Positions 18,126 to 27,620 of a stretch of DNA of 62,072 bases are shown piece by piece (positions within the stretch are counted from its first letter, which is position 1; every line of letters begins with the position of its first letter). The notes below the pieces were generated by a model, which worked only from the letters and a program-made list of their open reading frames with translations, did no database searches and was not told the DNA's origin. Source of the stretch: Haliscomenobacter sp. (GTDB lineage: Bacteria > Bacteroidota > Bacteroidia > Chitinophagales > Saprospiraceae); assembly GCF_016718685.1 (NCBI RefSeq), contig NZ_JADKCX010000060.1, forward strand, positions 1 to 62,072, given 5' to 3'. Both the position numbers and the translations under genes were made by a program.

Positions 18126-18877
18126 AGACGAAACTACAGGTGAAAGACCTTCACCTTGCTTACGGAACCAAAAAGGTGCTCAAGGGCATCACGATGGACA
18201 TACCTGAAAACAAGATTGTGGCCTTGATTGGGCCCTCCGGTTGCGGGAAATCCACGCTTTTGCGGGCCATGAACCGCATGCACGACCTCAGTCCTGAAGT
18301 ACACATCATGGGAGAAATCCTGCTCGAAGGCGACAATATTTACGCCCCGGGAAGAGATGCCGTGGACGTGCGGCGCAAAATCGGGATGGTGTTCCAAAAA
18401 CCCAATCCTTTCCCCAAGTCCATCTTTGACAACATTGCTTATGGCTTAAAAATTGCTGGTCAACACGACAAGCAGCAACTCCAGGAGGTTGTGGAACGGA
18501 CGTTAAAGAGCAGCTACCTCTGGGAAGAAGTAAAAGACGACCTGGACAAATCGGCACTCTCCCTTTCGGGTGGCCAGCAGCAACGCATGTGCATCGCTCG
18601 CGCGGTGGCAGTTGAACCCGAAGTACTGCTCATGGACGAACCCTGCTCAGCCCTTGACCCCATCAGTACCGCCAAAATTGAAAACCTGATGCTGGAACTC
18701 AAAAAAGACTACACCATCGTGATTGTGACGCACAACATGCAACAGGCGCAGCGGGTAGCTGACCTGACAGCTTTTATGTATTTTGGAGAGGTGATTGAAT
18801 ATGCACCAACGGAGGAATTGTTTGGGAATCCACAGGTGGAATTGACCAGGAATTATTTGGAGGGGAATTTTGGATAA
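18122..18877 (+). CDS. pstB: Phosphate ABC transporter ATP-binding protein PstB
   Basis: The protein is 251 residues and cytoplasmic, powering phosphate import by PstSCA. It has Walker A GPSGCGKSTLLRAMNRM (about residue 38), the Q loop MVFQKPNPFPKSIFDNIAYG, signature LSGGQQQRMCIARA, Walker B VLLMDEPCSALDP and the switch histidine in VTHNMQQAQR. All are complete. It is the last gene of the operon here; a phoU gene, often next in Bacteroidota, is not present in the following 300 bases. Confidence 0.96.
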   Translation: MKTKLQVKDLHLAYGTKKVLKGITMDIPENKIVALIGPSGCGKSTLLRAMNRMHDLSPEVHIMGEILLEGDNIYAPGRDAVDVRRKIGMVFQKPNPFPKSIFDNIAYGLKIAGQHDKQQLQEVVERTLKSSYLWEEVKDDLDKSALSLSGGQQQRMCIARAVAVEPEVLLMDEPCSALDPISTAKIENLMLELKKDYTIVIVTHNMQQAQRVADLTAFMYFGEVIEYAPTEELFGNPQVELTRNYLEGNFG

Positions 18878-19171
18878 AAAATAGTTGTATAAATTTTCTA
18901 TTCAAACAAAACAGGAAAAACTACAGGATGGCGTCAAAATTATGGGAAGTAGTGGGCAATCCGCAGGGTCTAAGAAAAGGCAAAAGATGTCTGAAAATTA
19001 GTCACCGGTACACATAAATTCAAGCAAAAAATCGTTTCAACTCCATGTGAAAAGGGGAAAAGAGGTTCTGATTTTTAATTTGTCAAAAGATTCCAATCAA
19101 TCACCAAATTCAATTTTAGCCTTTAATGCAATTAAAGAGAAACTCTTTTCATTAACACAAATCGCATAAAA

Positions 19172-20425
19172 ATGAAAAAAATCACATTGTTAAGCTGCCT
19201 GATTTCCTGTGCAGTTTTTTTGTTTGCTCAAAAAAATGCAACAACTCTTTCTGCAGAAGACAAAATATTTGGGCTTTCGAAAGTTTGGAAAGAAGCGGAT
19301 AAGAATTTTGTTTTCTTTGATCACATCCCTTCCCTGAATTGGGATCAAACCTACCAGGAATACATCGCCAAGGTACTGGCCACCCAGAATACCTACGAAT
19401 ACTATAAGGTTCTGCAAAAGTTTTGCTCCCTGCTGAATGATGGGCATACCCGGGTAATTGTACCTTGGGAGTTGAGAAAAAACCTGGAAGTGGCTCCTGC
19501 ACTCAAAACTGAATTGATTGACAACAAGGTAATCATCACGGAAATCCAAAACGATACCCTAAAAGAGGCGGGAATAACCATCGGAATGGAGATTGTGGAA
19601 ATCAACGGCAAAGAGGTTCATCAACATGCGCTTCAAAACATCAAGCCTTATGTTTTTTATTCTACAAAACAGGATATGGAGGTTCAGGTTTATGAATACA
19701 ATTTGCTGTTGGGACCCATTGATCAGCCTTTAGTGATCAAATCAAAAAATGGGAAGGTTTTCACCATTAGCCGCAAATTGAAAAAAAACACAAAAGAGGA
19801 TCCGATTTTTGAATTCAAGGTTTTGAAAGACGGAATTGGTTATTTAAAAATTACACGATTCTGGGGAGAAAATTTCGAAACTGAATTTGACAGCATTTAT
19901 CCCCGGATTGGCAACACCACTAAACTAATCATTGATGTATCTGAAAATCAAGGAGGGAACAGCAATAATTCCCATTATGTATTAAGCCATTTTGTACAAA
20001 AACCATTTGAAACATCCCGCTGGAAGACGCTTATGTATATGCCAGCTTATGCCTCTTGGGGCTACAATACTCAATGGCAGGACAACAATGGAGACCTGGT
20101 TCAACCCGTTGATGCAGCCTTGCGCTATACTAAACCTGTTCTGGTGCTCATGAGCGAAAAAACCTACTCTGCGGCTGAAGATTTTGTTTCAGCCTTTTTA
20201 AACACGGGGATAGGTAAGGTGATAGGAAGGTCAAGCGCGGGTACAACCGGCAATCCGATTGGCTTCGCCTTACCTGGTAACGGAGGTTTTCAAATCTGCT
20301 CCAAAAGAGATTATATGGCCAATGGTAAAGAATTCGTTGGCTTTGGGATTGAGCCCAGCCAAGTGGTCAAAAAAACCACCGATAAAAATCATTTACTCAA
20401 TGCGGCCTTGGAAACTTTCAAATAA
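19172..20425 (+). CDS. S41-family (C-terminal processing/tricorn-like) peptidase, secreted
   Basis: The protein is 417 residues with a signal peptide (about residues 1-19, ending FLFAQ). An N-terminal helical domain (FCSLLNDGHTRVIVPWE near residue 90) is followed by a PDZ-like segment (GITIGMEIVEINGKEV near 130-150). The S41 catalytic core follows: GIGYLKITRFW, LIIDVSENQGGNSNNS, the nucleophile serine in KTYSAAEDFVSAF (about residue 332), and RSSAGTTGNPIGFALPG. It should be a periplasmic or exported serine protease. The 294 bases upstream contain no other convincing gene. Confidence 0.9.
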   Translation: MKKITLLSCLISCAVFLFAQKNATTLSAEDKIFGLSKVWKEADKNFVFFDHIPSLNWDQTYQEYIAKVLATQNTYEYYKVLQKFCSLLNDGHTRVIVPWELRKNLEVAPALKTELIDNKVIITEIQNDTLKEAGITIGMEIVEINGKEVHQHALQNIKPYVFYSTKQDMEVQVYEYNLLLGPIDQPLVIKSKNGKVFTISRKLKKNTKEDPIFEFKVLKDGIGYLKITRFWGENFETEFDSIYPRIGNTTKLIIDVSENQGGNSNNSHYVLSHFVQKPFETSRWKTLMYMPAYASWGYNTQWQDNNGDLVQPVDAALRYTKPVLVLMSEKTYSAAEDFVSAFLNTGIGKVIGRSSAGTTGNPIGFALPGNGGFQICSKRDYMANGKEFVGFGIEPSQVVKKTTDKNHLLNAALETFK

Positions 20426-20434
20426 GATGGTCGT

Positions 20435-21031
20435 TTAGCCCTTCCTTCCCACCAGCCTTATCACTGCTGCCCTGCCGCTGTGGTAAGGCCCTTCATCCAA
20501 TTCCTCTTCAGTCTCGTACAACTCCAACAGTTCCAGCTCCGCGAAATCCTGTCGCAGGATGGCCTCTGTGAACAACATGGTTGGGTCTTTGGGTCCACCC
20601 GTTTGGTATTGCAATTGTTGGGGGTTAAACCCCTCCAAAATGAGCATTCCGCCTGGTTTGAGGTACGGGATCAATTGTTGGTGGGCGGCGGCGCGAATAG
20701 TAGCGGGTAAGTGGGCAAAAATGAGCGCGATGGCGTCGAAGGATTCCTCTGGGTAACTGGCTTCATTCCAATCACAAATTTGGTAGTTGATCTGAACAGC
20801 CTTGCGTTCGGCCAGGCGCAATGCTTTGTCGCGCCCCATCTCACTTTGATCAAAAGCAACAACCTCCCAGCCCATTTGGGCTGCATAAACGGCATTGCGG
20901 CCTTCACCTTCGCAGGGCAAGAGCAAGCGGCCGGGGCTAATTTTCCCCAATTGTGCTTTAAAAAAAGCATTGGGGCTTTCCCCGTAGACGTACTCAGCAG
21001 CACTGTATCTTTCGTCCCAGAATGTTTTCAT
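20435..21031 (-). CDS. Class I SAM-dependent methyltransferase (TehB/thiopurine-type)
   Basis: The protein is 198 residues. The Rossmann methyltransferase motifs are visible: RLLLPCEGEGRNAVYAAQMG (motif I, about residues 35-54), VVAFDQSEMGRDKA, ICDWNEASYPEESFDAIALI and LKPGGMLILEGFNPQQ. It resembles small-molecule methyltransferases annotated as TehB-like, also found beside rhodanese or peptidase genes. The substrate is unknown. It is convergent with the S41 peptidase and lies 19 bases after the start of the oligopeptidase gene's end. Confidence 0.85.
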   Translation of the reverse strand: MKTFWDERYSAAEYVYGESPNAFFKAQLGKISPGRLLLPCEGEGRNAVYAAQMGWEVVAFDQSEMGRDKALRLAERKAVQINYQICDWNEASYPEESFDAIALIFAHLPATIRAAAHQQLIPYLKPGGMLILEGFNPQQLQYQTGGPKDPTMLFTEAILRQDFAELELLELYETEEELDEGPYHSGRAAVIRLVGRKG

Positions 21032-21050
21032 GGTTTGTATTTATAGCCTA

Positions 21051-23227
21051 TTAATTCTTCAGCTTCTTCCCCTTAACCCCCATCCGATCCATCACGAAAG
21101 CATAGTTGAAGGCCTCCTCTTTCAGGTAATCAAACCGCCCGGTGGCTCCACCGTGGCCCGAGTCCATATTGATCCTGAGCATGAGGAGGTTGTTGTCGGT
21201 TTTCAGCTCCCGCAACTTGGCAGCGTATTTTGCCGGTTCGTGGAAGAGTACCTGAGAATCGTTCAAGCCTCCGGTGATCAACATATTCGGGTAGTTTTTC
21301 TTTTCGATGTTGTCGTAAGGGGAATACGAACGGATATAATCGTAGTAGGTTTTATCCTTGGGATTTCCCCATTGTTCGTATTCCTGAGTCGTGAGCGGGA
21401 GCTTGGGATCGAGCATCGTATTGATGACGTCGACAAAAGGCACCTCGGCCAAAACTACTTTAAAGAGGTCAGGCCGCATGTTGGTCACCGCGCCCATCAA
21501 CAAACCGCCTGCGCTGCCACCATTGATCGCGAGCAAATCTTTGGAAGTGTATTTGTCGGCGATCAGTTTTTCCGCACAGGCGATAAAATCGGTAAAGGTG
21601 TTTTTCTTTTGAGCAACTTCCCATCTTCATACCATTGTTCACCGAGGTCACTGCCCCCACGAATTTGGGCAATGGCATACACAAACCCACGGTCGATCAA
21701 ACTAAAGACGTTGCGGTTAAACGTGGGATCGGTACTGGAGCCGTAAGAGCCATAGGAATACAACAAGGTAGGATTGGTGCCGTCTTGTCGCAGGCCTTTT
21801 TTGTACACCAGTGCCATCGGGACCTTCACGCCGTCTGGTGCAATGGCCCAGATACGTTTTACGGTATAGTTAGAGGGTTCAAAACCGCTGGGAATTTCTT
21901 CTTGTTTTTTCAACTCGCTCTTTCCTGTTACCATATCGTAGTCAAAAGTACTCATGGGCCGATTCAGCGACATGTAGTGGTACCGGAATTTCGTGGACGT
22001 GTATTCGGGGGTATTGCCGGAGTACAGTGCATAAACTGGTTCCGGGAAGGATACCTTCTCCGTGGATTTGTCGGCTAGCTTGATCACGCGGATTTCCTGC
22101 AAGCCATTCGTCCGGACGCCCATGACCAGGTATTTTTCAAAAGCGTCAATGCTTTCGATTTTCACTTTGGGATCGTGCGAGATGTAATCTTTCCAGGTGG
22201 CTGGATTGTCAAAACTAGCAATAGGCGCTTCGAGCACTTTAAAGTTTTTGGCATTCGGGTCTTTGACCAGGAAGTACATGTGGTCGTTGTGGGCTTCCGG
22301 ATGGTATTGAACATCGGGCTTGCGGGCCGCAATGAGTTTAAACTTGCCTTTGGGCTGGTTGGCCGGCAGGTAGCGGTACTCCGAGGAAGTAAAACTACCT
22401 GATCCGAGAAAAATAAATTGGCCGTTTCTGCTTTTGTTGAGCCCAATCCCAAAAAGCTGGTCTTTTTCTTCATACAACAGTTCTGCTGCCCGTCCACTAC
22501 CCAATTCATAGCGGTAAAGGCGGTAAGAGCGCAAGGCATCGTCGGGAATGGTGTAAAAGAGGGTGCGGTTGTCGTTGGCCCACACAAAGGATGCAACGTC
22601 TTCAATGCGCTCTGAGAGATCCTGCTTCTTTTCCAGATCGCGGAAGTGCAAAGTGAATTTTACATACGAACCCGTATAATTGGTGCTGTAAGCGATCAGC
22701 CGATTGTTGGTACTAATTTGGATGTCCCCAAGAAGAAAGGCGGGTTTTCCTTTGGCCAGGGCATTCCCATCCAGCAGTATTTCTTCCGCCGCATCCAGGC
22801 TGCCCTTTTTCCGGCAATGGATGCGGTATTGTTTTTCTTTTTCGGTACGGTAGTAATAATAATAACCCTTGTCCAATACCGGCACACTGGCGTCATCCTC
22901 TTTGATGCGGCCTTTCATTTCTTGGAACAGTTGTTCCCGCATGGCTTTGGTATGCGCCATCACGGTATCTGCGTACTGATTTTCCGATTTCAGGTAGCGG
23001 ATCACCTCGGGGTTGGTTTTGTCTTTTAGCCAATAATAATTGTCAACTCGGGAATACCCGTGTTCTGCAAACTCTTGTGGCTTCTTTTGGGCATTGGGCG
23101 CTGCCGGATAGTCAGCTTGCATGCGCACAACGGTAGATTTCTGATTACCGGTCGCCTGGTCATTTTTGCAGGAAACTGCGATCAAGAAGAGAAGGAGAAA
23201 GCCTGCAGTCCATTTGGTTGCGTTCAT
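21051..23227 (-). CDS. S9A-family peptidase, oligopeptidase B-like lipoprotein, frameshift near 21598-21610
   Basis: About 725 residues after repair. An SPII signal (lipobox IAVSC) is followed by a seven-bladed propeller domain (DNYYWLKDKTNPEVIRYL at the start; the propeller runs to about residue 430) and an alpha/beta hydrolase domain. The nucleophile is in NGGSAGGLLMGAV, the acid in GGLNDSQVLFHEPAKYA and the histidine in SGHGGATGRFDYLKEEA. The break lies in an A-run where one base restores KKKNTFTDFIACAEKL. It would cut oligopeptides after basic residues, on the periplasmic side. Both halves look under selection, so sequence error is likely. Confidence 0.91.
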
Positions 23228-23353
23228 ATCAATTGGGTTTTAGAACCTATTTTCAGCAAAGTAAATGTACAAAAAAACGTAAAAGAACACAAACCAAGGT
23301 ATACCCCGCACGGGTATATCACTGGACATCGCTGTCAGCTTAAACATAGTACA

Positions 23354-23953
23354 TCAGTTTCTTACAAACGTAATGCTCCACATCCCCCGCCAATCGCCAT
23401 CAACATAACCAATGGCCTGATCCTTGGGGTACAATTGTTTCACCACCTGGTAATGGTCCGCAGATAAGGTTTCCCCGAGTTTGCCGTGGCATTTCAAACA
23501 GGGTTGCGCCATAAAGATGGGCGAGGCAAAAGCCACCCTTTTTTTGTCCAACATTTTCACAATTGGTGTGGGGCGTTTGCCTTCGGCCAATTGTTGCTGG
23601 TAACTGAGCAAAACTTCTTTTTCCCAATCCTGCGGGGCATCCATCGGGTTGCGCACCTTGAGGCTGGTGCGGCGAATACTCGCTTTGTGCTGTTTGGACA
23701 GGCTATCGATCAGCGGCAGCGCCGCGGTGTTGCAGTATGTGACGGCATGGGGAATTCCTCCGGTTTCGATGGCGGCCATCAAGCGGCTGCTCAGGGCGGC
23801 AAAGGAGGTTTGAGCCAGGGTTTGCCCGCGGGTCAGGTAGGCTTTTTGCTCCTGTTCGTTTAATGCGGCAGGTTGTTTTGCGGGGGCGCAAGCGCTGATT
23901 CCAAAGCCGATGGCCAGGAAGAAGAGGAAGATTGTAGTAAGGTTGATGCGCAT
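23354..23953 (-). CDS. Tll0287-like (DUF3365) lipoprotein with one CxxCH haem-binding motif
   Basis: The start at 23953 (MRINLTTIFLFFLAIGF) gives a lipoprotein signal with lipobox ISAC; a start 78 bases upstream would add a non-signal leader. The 199-residue protein has the DUF3365 pattern (ALSSRLMAAIETGGIPHAVTYCN, IRRTSLKVRNPMDAPQDWE) and a single c-type haem site CLKCH near residue 151, followed by YPKDQAIGYVDGDWRGMWSI. Such proteins are thought to be redox or sensory haem proteins outside the cytoplasm. Function here is unknown. Confidence 0.85.
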   Translation of the reverse strand: MRINLTTIFLFFLAIGFGISACAPAKQPAALNEQEQKAYLTRGQTLAQTSFAALSSRLMAAIETGGIPHAVTYCNTAALPLIDSLSKQHKASIRRTSLKVRNPMDAPQDWEKEVLLSYQQQLAEGKRPTPIVKMLDKKRVAFASPIFMAQPCLKCHGKLGETLSADHYQVVKQLYPKDQAIGYVDGDWRGMWSITFVRN

Positions 23954-24173
23954 AAGCTTTGGTTTTTGTGGATGGAGGGATGTTGTGCAAAGTTGGAGCA
24001 TTTGGGGCTGGGGTTTCGTGATTTTTGTCACATTCCCTTCATCTCCAAAATATTGCTGTTGCCTTACTTTTTAGACTTTGAATGCGCCCATCACTTTTTC
24101 ATCTATATCTTGCGCAGGTAGCTAGCGTAAGTGGCCTTGTGACAGTTAGAATCATGAAACAATAGCATGGTTT

Positions 24174-24292
24174 AGGGTTCGGGGGTTCGGGGGATCGAGG
24201 GTTCGAGGGTTTTGGTGCTCTGCTTTTGAAATTCTATTGGCAACAACGGAGCATCAACCCCCCCGAACCCACGAACCCACGAACCCATGAAC
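24174..24292. repeat. Intergenic inverted repeat, GGGTTCGG / GGGTTCGTGGGTTCG words
   Basis: The left arm is GGGTTCGGGGGTTCGGGGGA then TCGAGGGTTCGAGGGTT. The right arm is CCCCCCGAACCCACGAACCC then ACGAACCCATGAACTC. It lies between two minus-strand genes and ends just beyond the stop of the SPOR-like gene. Confidence 0.7.
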
Positions 24293-24303
24293 TCTCGCCC
24301 CCC

Positions 24304-24702
24304 TCACTCATACGACACAATCGTCGTAATGTAACTCCCAGGATAACCCAATCTTTCCAGGTCGGCTTTCAAGCGTTCTGCCTCAGCTCTACTCTTGAAG
24401 GTTTTTTTCGATTCCACGATCCAAACTTGTTCACAAGGTTGATAACGGGCCGCTAAACTATTGTGGAAATGGTAATTCCGTGGGTCGGTATCGCGCAATA
24501 CCGCAACCTGTACACGATACTCCAGTCCGGTTGTGGTGTTGAATACAGGAAGCGCTTTGGGTTTTGGTTTGGAGTCATAAGCACTCGGCAAATTGTCACA
24601 ATATACGGGCTTGGATTTCACCGGACTTTGTGCAAATCCTTTTAGACTAAAAACCAAAAGGCAAATTGTTGGGAATAGGATTTTTTGAGACATGATCCAC
24701 AT
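24304..24702 (-). CDS. Small secreted protein with SPOR-like domain
   Basis: The protein is 132 residues with a signal peptide (MSQKILFPTICLLVFSLKGFAQ; the start may be the second Met at 24693). The C-terminal 75 residues look like a SPOR domain: YRVQVAVLRDTDPRNYHF near residue 62, then VWIVESKKTFKSRAEAERLK and LERLGYPGSYITTI. SPOR domains bind denuded peptidoglycan at division sites. It is monocistronic. The SPOR assignment rests on pattern only. Confidence 0.7.
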   Translation of the reverse strand: MWIMSQKILFPTICLLVFSLKGFAQSPVKSKPVYCDNLPSAYDSKPKPKALPVFNTTTGLEYRVQVAVLRDTDPRNYHFHNSLAARYQPCEQVWIVESKKTFKSRAEAERLKADLERLGYPGSYITTIVSYE

Positions 24703-24882
24703 TTTAACAAATGGTAAAAGATTATGATTTCGCAGTTGAACTTATCTTCTCAGTGATATTAAGAAGTAGCCTCGAATTTGACGCAAAAACGCTGAAAAGT
24801 ATCTACTTTTCCAACTTAAGTAGTGGAACTACTTGCAAATTCAACTGAACAAGCGTTTACTGATCATTTAAAACACATTCAC

Positions 24883-26121
24883 ATGCACAAAAAGTTGCCC
24901 TACCTTTTGATATTGTTGGCATTAGCACTGGGTTGCTCACGTAAAACAGCAGTTATGAAACAATCCGACGAAGCCCTGCGCACCTTAGCCGATGCACTGG
25001 CCCACAAATACATCATCATTGATGGTCACGTGGATTTGCCCTATCGCCTCAAAGTGACCAACTTTCAACTCACCCGCCAGTACATTGGGATCCCGGTAGA
25101 AACCACAGAAGGGGACTTTGATTATGTACGCGCCAAAAAGGGTGGACTGAGTTGCCCCTTTATGTCCATTTATATTCCCTCTTCGTATCAATTGAATGGC
25201 AAGGCCAAGTTGTTGGCGGATTCCCTGATCGATATGGTGAGTGGAATTGCGCGGGAAATTCCCGACAAGTTTAAAATTGCCCTTTCTCCAGCGGAGGTGG
25301 AAGCCAATTTTAAACAAGGCCTTATCTCCCTGCCCATGGGTATGGAAAACGGTGCTCCCATCATGGACGATCTGGCCAATGTGGCCTATTTTCACCGCCG
25401 GGGCATCCGGTACATCACGCTGACCCACGGCAAAGACAACCAAATTTGTGATTCTTCTTACGACACCACGGGTACCTGGAAGGGGCTAAGTCCTTTTGGT
25501 GAAAAAGTGGTCGCGGAGATGAATCGGGTCGGCATCATGGTCGATGTATCGCACATTTCGGACAGCGCCTTTTTTGATGCCATCAAAATTACCAAAGCGC
25601 CAGTGATCGCTTCGCATTCTTCCTGCCGCAAGTTTACTCCCGGCTGGCAGCGCAACATGAGCGATGATCAATTGATGGCCTTGAAAAAAAATGGCGGTGT
25701 CATCCAAATCAACTTTGGATCGACCTTCCTGGATTCAAAAATCCCGGAATACAACAACAAAAAGCGGGATGAATTGAATGAAATACTGAAAAAGGCGGGA
25801 TTGAAAGATACTGACGCTGCCGCAAAACCCATCATCGACGAGTTTGGGAAAAAGAACCCCAAACTATATGCCGATGTCAAAACCGTGGCCGACCACATCG
25901 ACCACGTGGTGAAACTAATTGGCATAGACCATGTCGGTTTGGGTTCCGACTATGACGGGGTAGGTGACTCCTTGCCCACCGGACTCAAAGACGTATCGCA
26001 ATATCCCAACCTGATTTTTGAACTGCTGAAACGCGGCTACAGCGAAGAGGACATCGCCAAGATTTGCTCCAAAAATGTGCTGCGGGTGTGGAAGGCGGTT
26101 GAGAAAACGGCGGGGAGATAA
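24883..26121 (+). CDS. Membrane dipeptidase (M19 family), lipoprotein
   Basis: The start at 24883 (MHKKLPYLLILLALALGC) gives a clean lipoprotein signal; an upstream in-frame start would precede it by 20 residues. The 412-residue protein carries the M19 zinc-site motifs: HVD in IIDGHVDLPYRL, MENGAPI, ITLTHGKDNQICD, VDVSHISDSAFFDA, ASHSSCRKFTPGWQRNM and VGLGSDYDGVGDSLP. It would hydrolyse dipeptides at the periplasmic face or outer membrane. It converges on glgC across an inverted-repeat spacer. Confidence 0.93.
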   Translation: MHKKLPYLLILLALALGCSRKTAVMKQSDEALRTLADALAHKYIIIDGHVDLPYRLKVTNFQLTRQYIGIPVETTEGDFDYVRAKKGGLSCPFMSIYIPSSYQLNGKAKLLADSLIDMVSGIAREIPDKFKIALSPAEVEANFKQGLISLPMGMENGAPIMDDLANVAYFHRRGIRYITLTHGKDNQICDSSYDTTGTWKGLSPFGEKVVAEMNRVGIMVDVSHISDSAFFDAIKITKAPVIASHSSCRKFTPGWQRNMSDDQLMALKKNGGVIQINFGSTFLDSKIPEYNNKKRDELNEILKKAGLKDTDAAAKPIIDEFGKKNPKLYADVKTVADHIDHVVKLIGIDHVGLGSDYDGVGDSLPTGLKDVSQYPNLIFELLKRGYSEEDIAKICSKNVLRVWKAVEKTAGR

Positions 26122-26261
26122 GTTGAAAAGTTAAGGGTTGAAAAGCTGAATAGTGGGTAGCGTAAGATCTGAGCACTAAGCCAAATTCGGTTATTGTCTC
26201 ATTTCTCAAATCTTAGGCTATGATTACTTTTCAACCCTTCAACCCTAAACTCTTCAACTTT
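26121..26261. repeat. Intergenic inverted repeat, GTTGAAAAG words, longest arms
   Basis: The left arm AAGTTGAAAAGTTAAGGG then TTGAAAAGCTGAA, through TAGCGTAAGATCTGAG, pairs with the right arm CTCAAATCTTAGGCTA, then ACTTTTCAACCCTTCAACCC and TCTTCAACTTTTTT. The imperfect stem is about 50 bases each side. It starts at the dipeptidase stop and ends at the glgC stop. Confidence 0.8.
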
Positions 26262-26263
26262 TT

Positions 26264-27535
26264 TCACGCCAACCCAATCTTCGTCCCGTTCGGGATCACG
26301 GCTTTTTTCTTCAGTACCACAATCCCGTCCCGGATCACATAAGTACTGGTTTCCATGTCCTGCAAAGAATGGTGGCCTTTGATGATCACATCGTGGCCAA
26401 TGCTGCAGTTTTTATCCACGATGGCGTTCTCGATGTAACAATCTTTACCGATGCCCATGGGGATCTCCGCTGCTTCGATCTGCTCCAGCGACTCGTAATA
26501 ATCGGCGCCCATGAGAATGGCATTGTTGATTTCTGTGCCCTCGCCGATGCGCGAGCGAATCCCCACAACAGCCTTATCTATTTTTTTGGCATGGATGATA
26601 CAGCCTTCCGCTACCAGGGTACGGTTGAAGAAGGTACCATAAATTTTGGAAGGTGCCAATGGCCGGGGCCGGGTGAACACCGTCGCATTTTTATCAAAAA
26701 GATTGAAGTCAGGAATTGGATCAGTGAGGGCGATATTGGCTTCAAAGAAAGAAGCAATGGTACCAATGTCCGTCCAATAACTGTCAAAAGCGTAGCTGGC
26801 TACTTTGTAGTTGTTGTTGATGGCATAAGGAATGATCTCCTTGCCAAAGTCCGTCGCATCAGGATTTTCCTCAAACAAGCGCTCCAGTACATCTCTTTTG
26901 AAGACGTAAATACCCATTGAAGCCAGGTAGTCTTTGCCCTTGGAAGTATATTTTTCCTCTAGCGGCGAACGCCAAGCAGGAAGTACATCCTTTTTGGGCT
27001 TTTCCGTAAAGTCTTCGATGTACTGCTCCTGATTCACTTTGAGGATGCCGAACTCCGAGGCCTCTTTTGCCACGACGGGAATGGTGGCGATGGTCAGGTC
27101 TGCTCCTTTGTCCAGGTGGTAAAAGGCCAGCTCTTTAAAATCCATTTGGTACAATTGATCGCCGGAAAGGATCAAAATGTAGTCAAAATCGTGGTTGACC
27201 ATGTGGTGCATCGATTGACGTACCGCATCTGCCGTTCCTTGAAACCAGTTGGGAGAATTGGGTGTTTGTTCAGCGGCCAAAATATCTACAAAACCATGTG
27301 TAAACATGTCGAAGGTGTAGGTATTTTTGATGTGCTGATTGAGTGAAGCCGAGTTGAACTGGGTCACCACAAACATCCTGCGCACTCCTGAATTCAGGCA
27401 GTTGGAAATCGGGATGTCGATCAGGCGGTACTTGCCAGCAATAGGCACCGCTGGCTTGGAGCGTTGCTCGGTAAGTGGATACAGCCGCGAGCCAGACCCA
27501 CCGCCAAGAATAAGTGCAATCATTTTCACTTCCAT
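26264..27535 (-). CDS. glgC: Glucose-1-phosphate adenylyltransferase GlgC
   Basis: GlgC makes ADP-glucose from glucose 1-phosphate and ATP, the committed step of glycogen synthesis. The 423-residue protein starts MEVKMIALILGGGSGSRLYP and has the nucleotidyltransferase motif LTEQRSKPAVPIAGKYRLID, LILSGDQLYQMD and, at the C-terminus, a left-handed beta-helix (residues about 300-420; MGADYYESLEQI, GIGKDCYIENAIVDKNCSIG). It lies just downstream of glgA on the same strand, 85 bases apart, so the two probably form one glycogen operon. Confidence 0.95.
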   Translation of the reverse strand: MEVKMIALILGGGSGSRLYPLTEQRSKPAVPIAGKYRLIDIPISNCLNSGVRRMFVVTQFNSASLNQHIKNTYTFDMFTHGFVDILAAEQTPNSPNWFQGTADAVRQSMHHMVNHDFDYILILSGDQLYQMDFKELAFYHLDKGADLTIATIPVVAKEASEFGILKVNQEQYIEDFTEKPKKDVLPAWRSPLEEKYTSKGKDYLASMGIYVFKRDVLERLFEENPDATDFGKEIIPYAINNNYKVASYAFDSYWTDIGTIASFFEANIALTDPIPDFNLFDKNATVFTRPRPLAPSKIYGTFFNRTLVAEGCIIHAKKIDKAVVGIRSRIGEGTEINNAILMGADYYESLEQIEAAEIPMGIGKDCYIENAIVDKNCSIGHDVIIKGHHSLQDMETSTYVIRDGIVVLKKKAVIPNGTKIGLA

Positions 27536-27620
27536 ACGAATTTAGGTTGGAGTATCCAGGTTTTTAAAATTTTGTGGTCACCCCTGATTTATCAAAAATC
27601 GATCCCCTGTAAAGTGGTTC

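Noticed and set aside
18934..19023. Short open frame of 29 codons (MASKLWEVVGN) after pstB
   Set aside because: No family, no ribosome-binding or promoter support, and no neighbours suggesting a role; likely chance.
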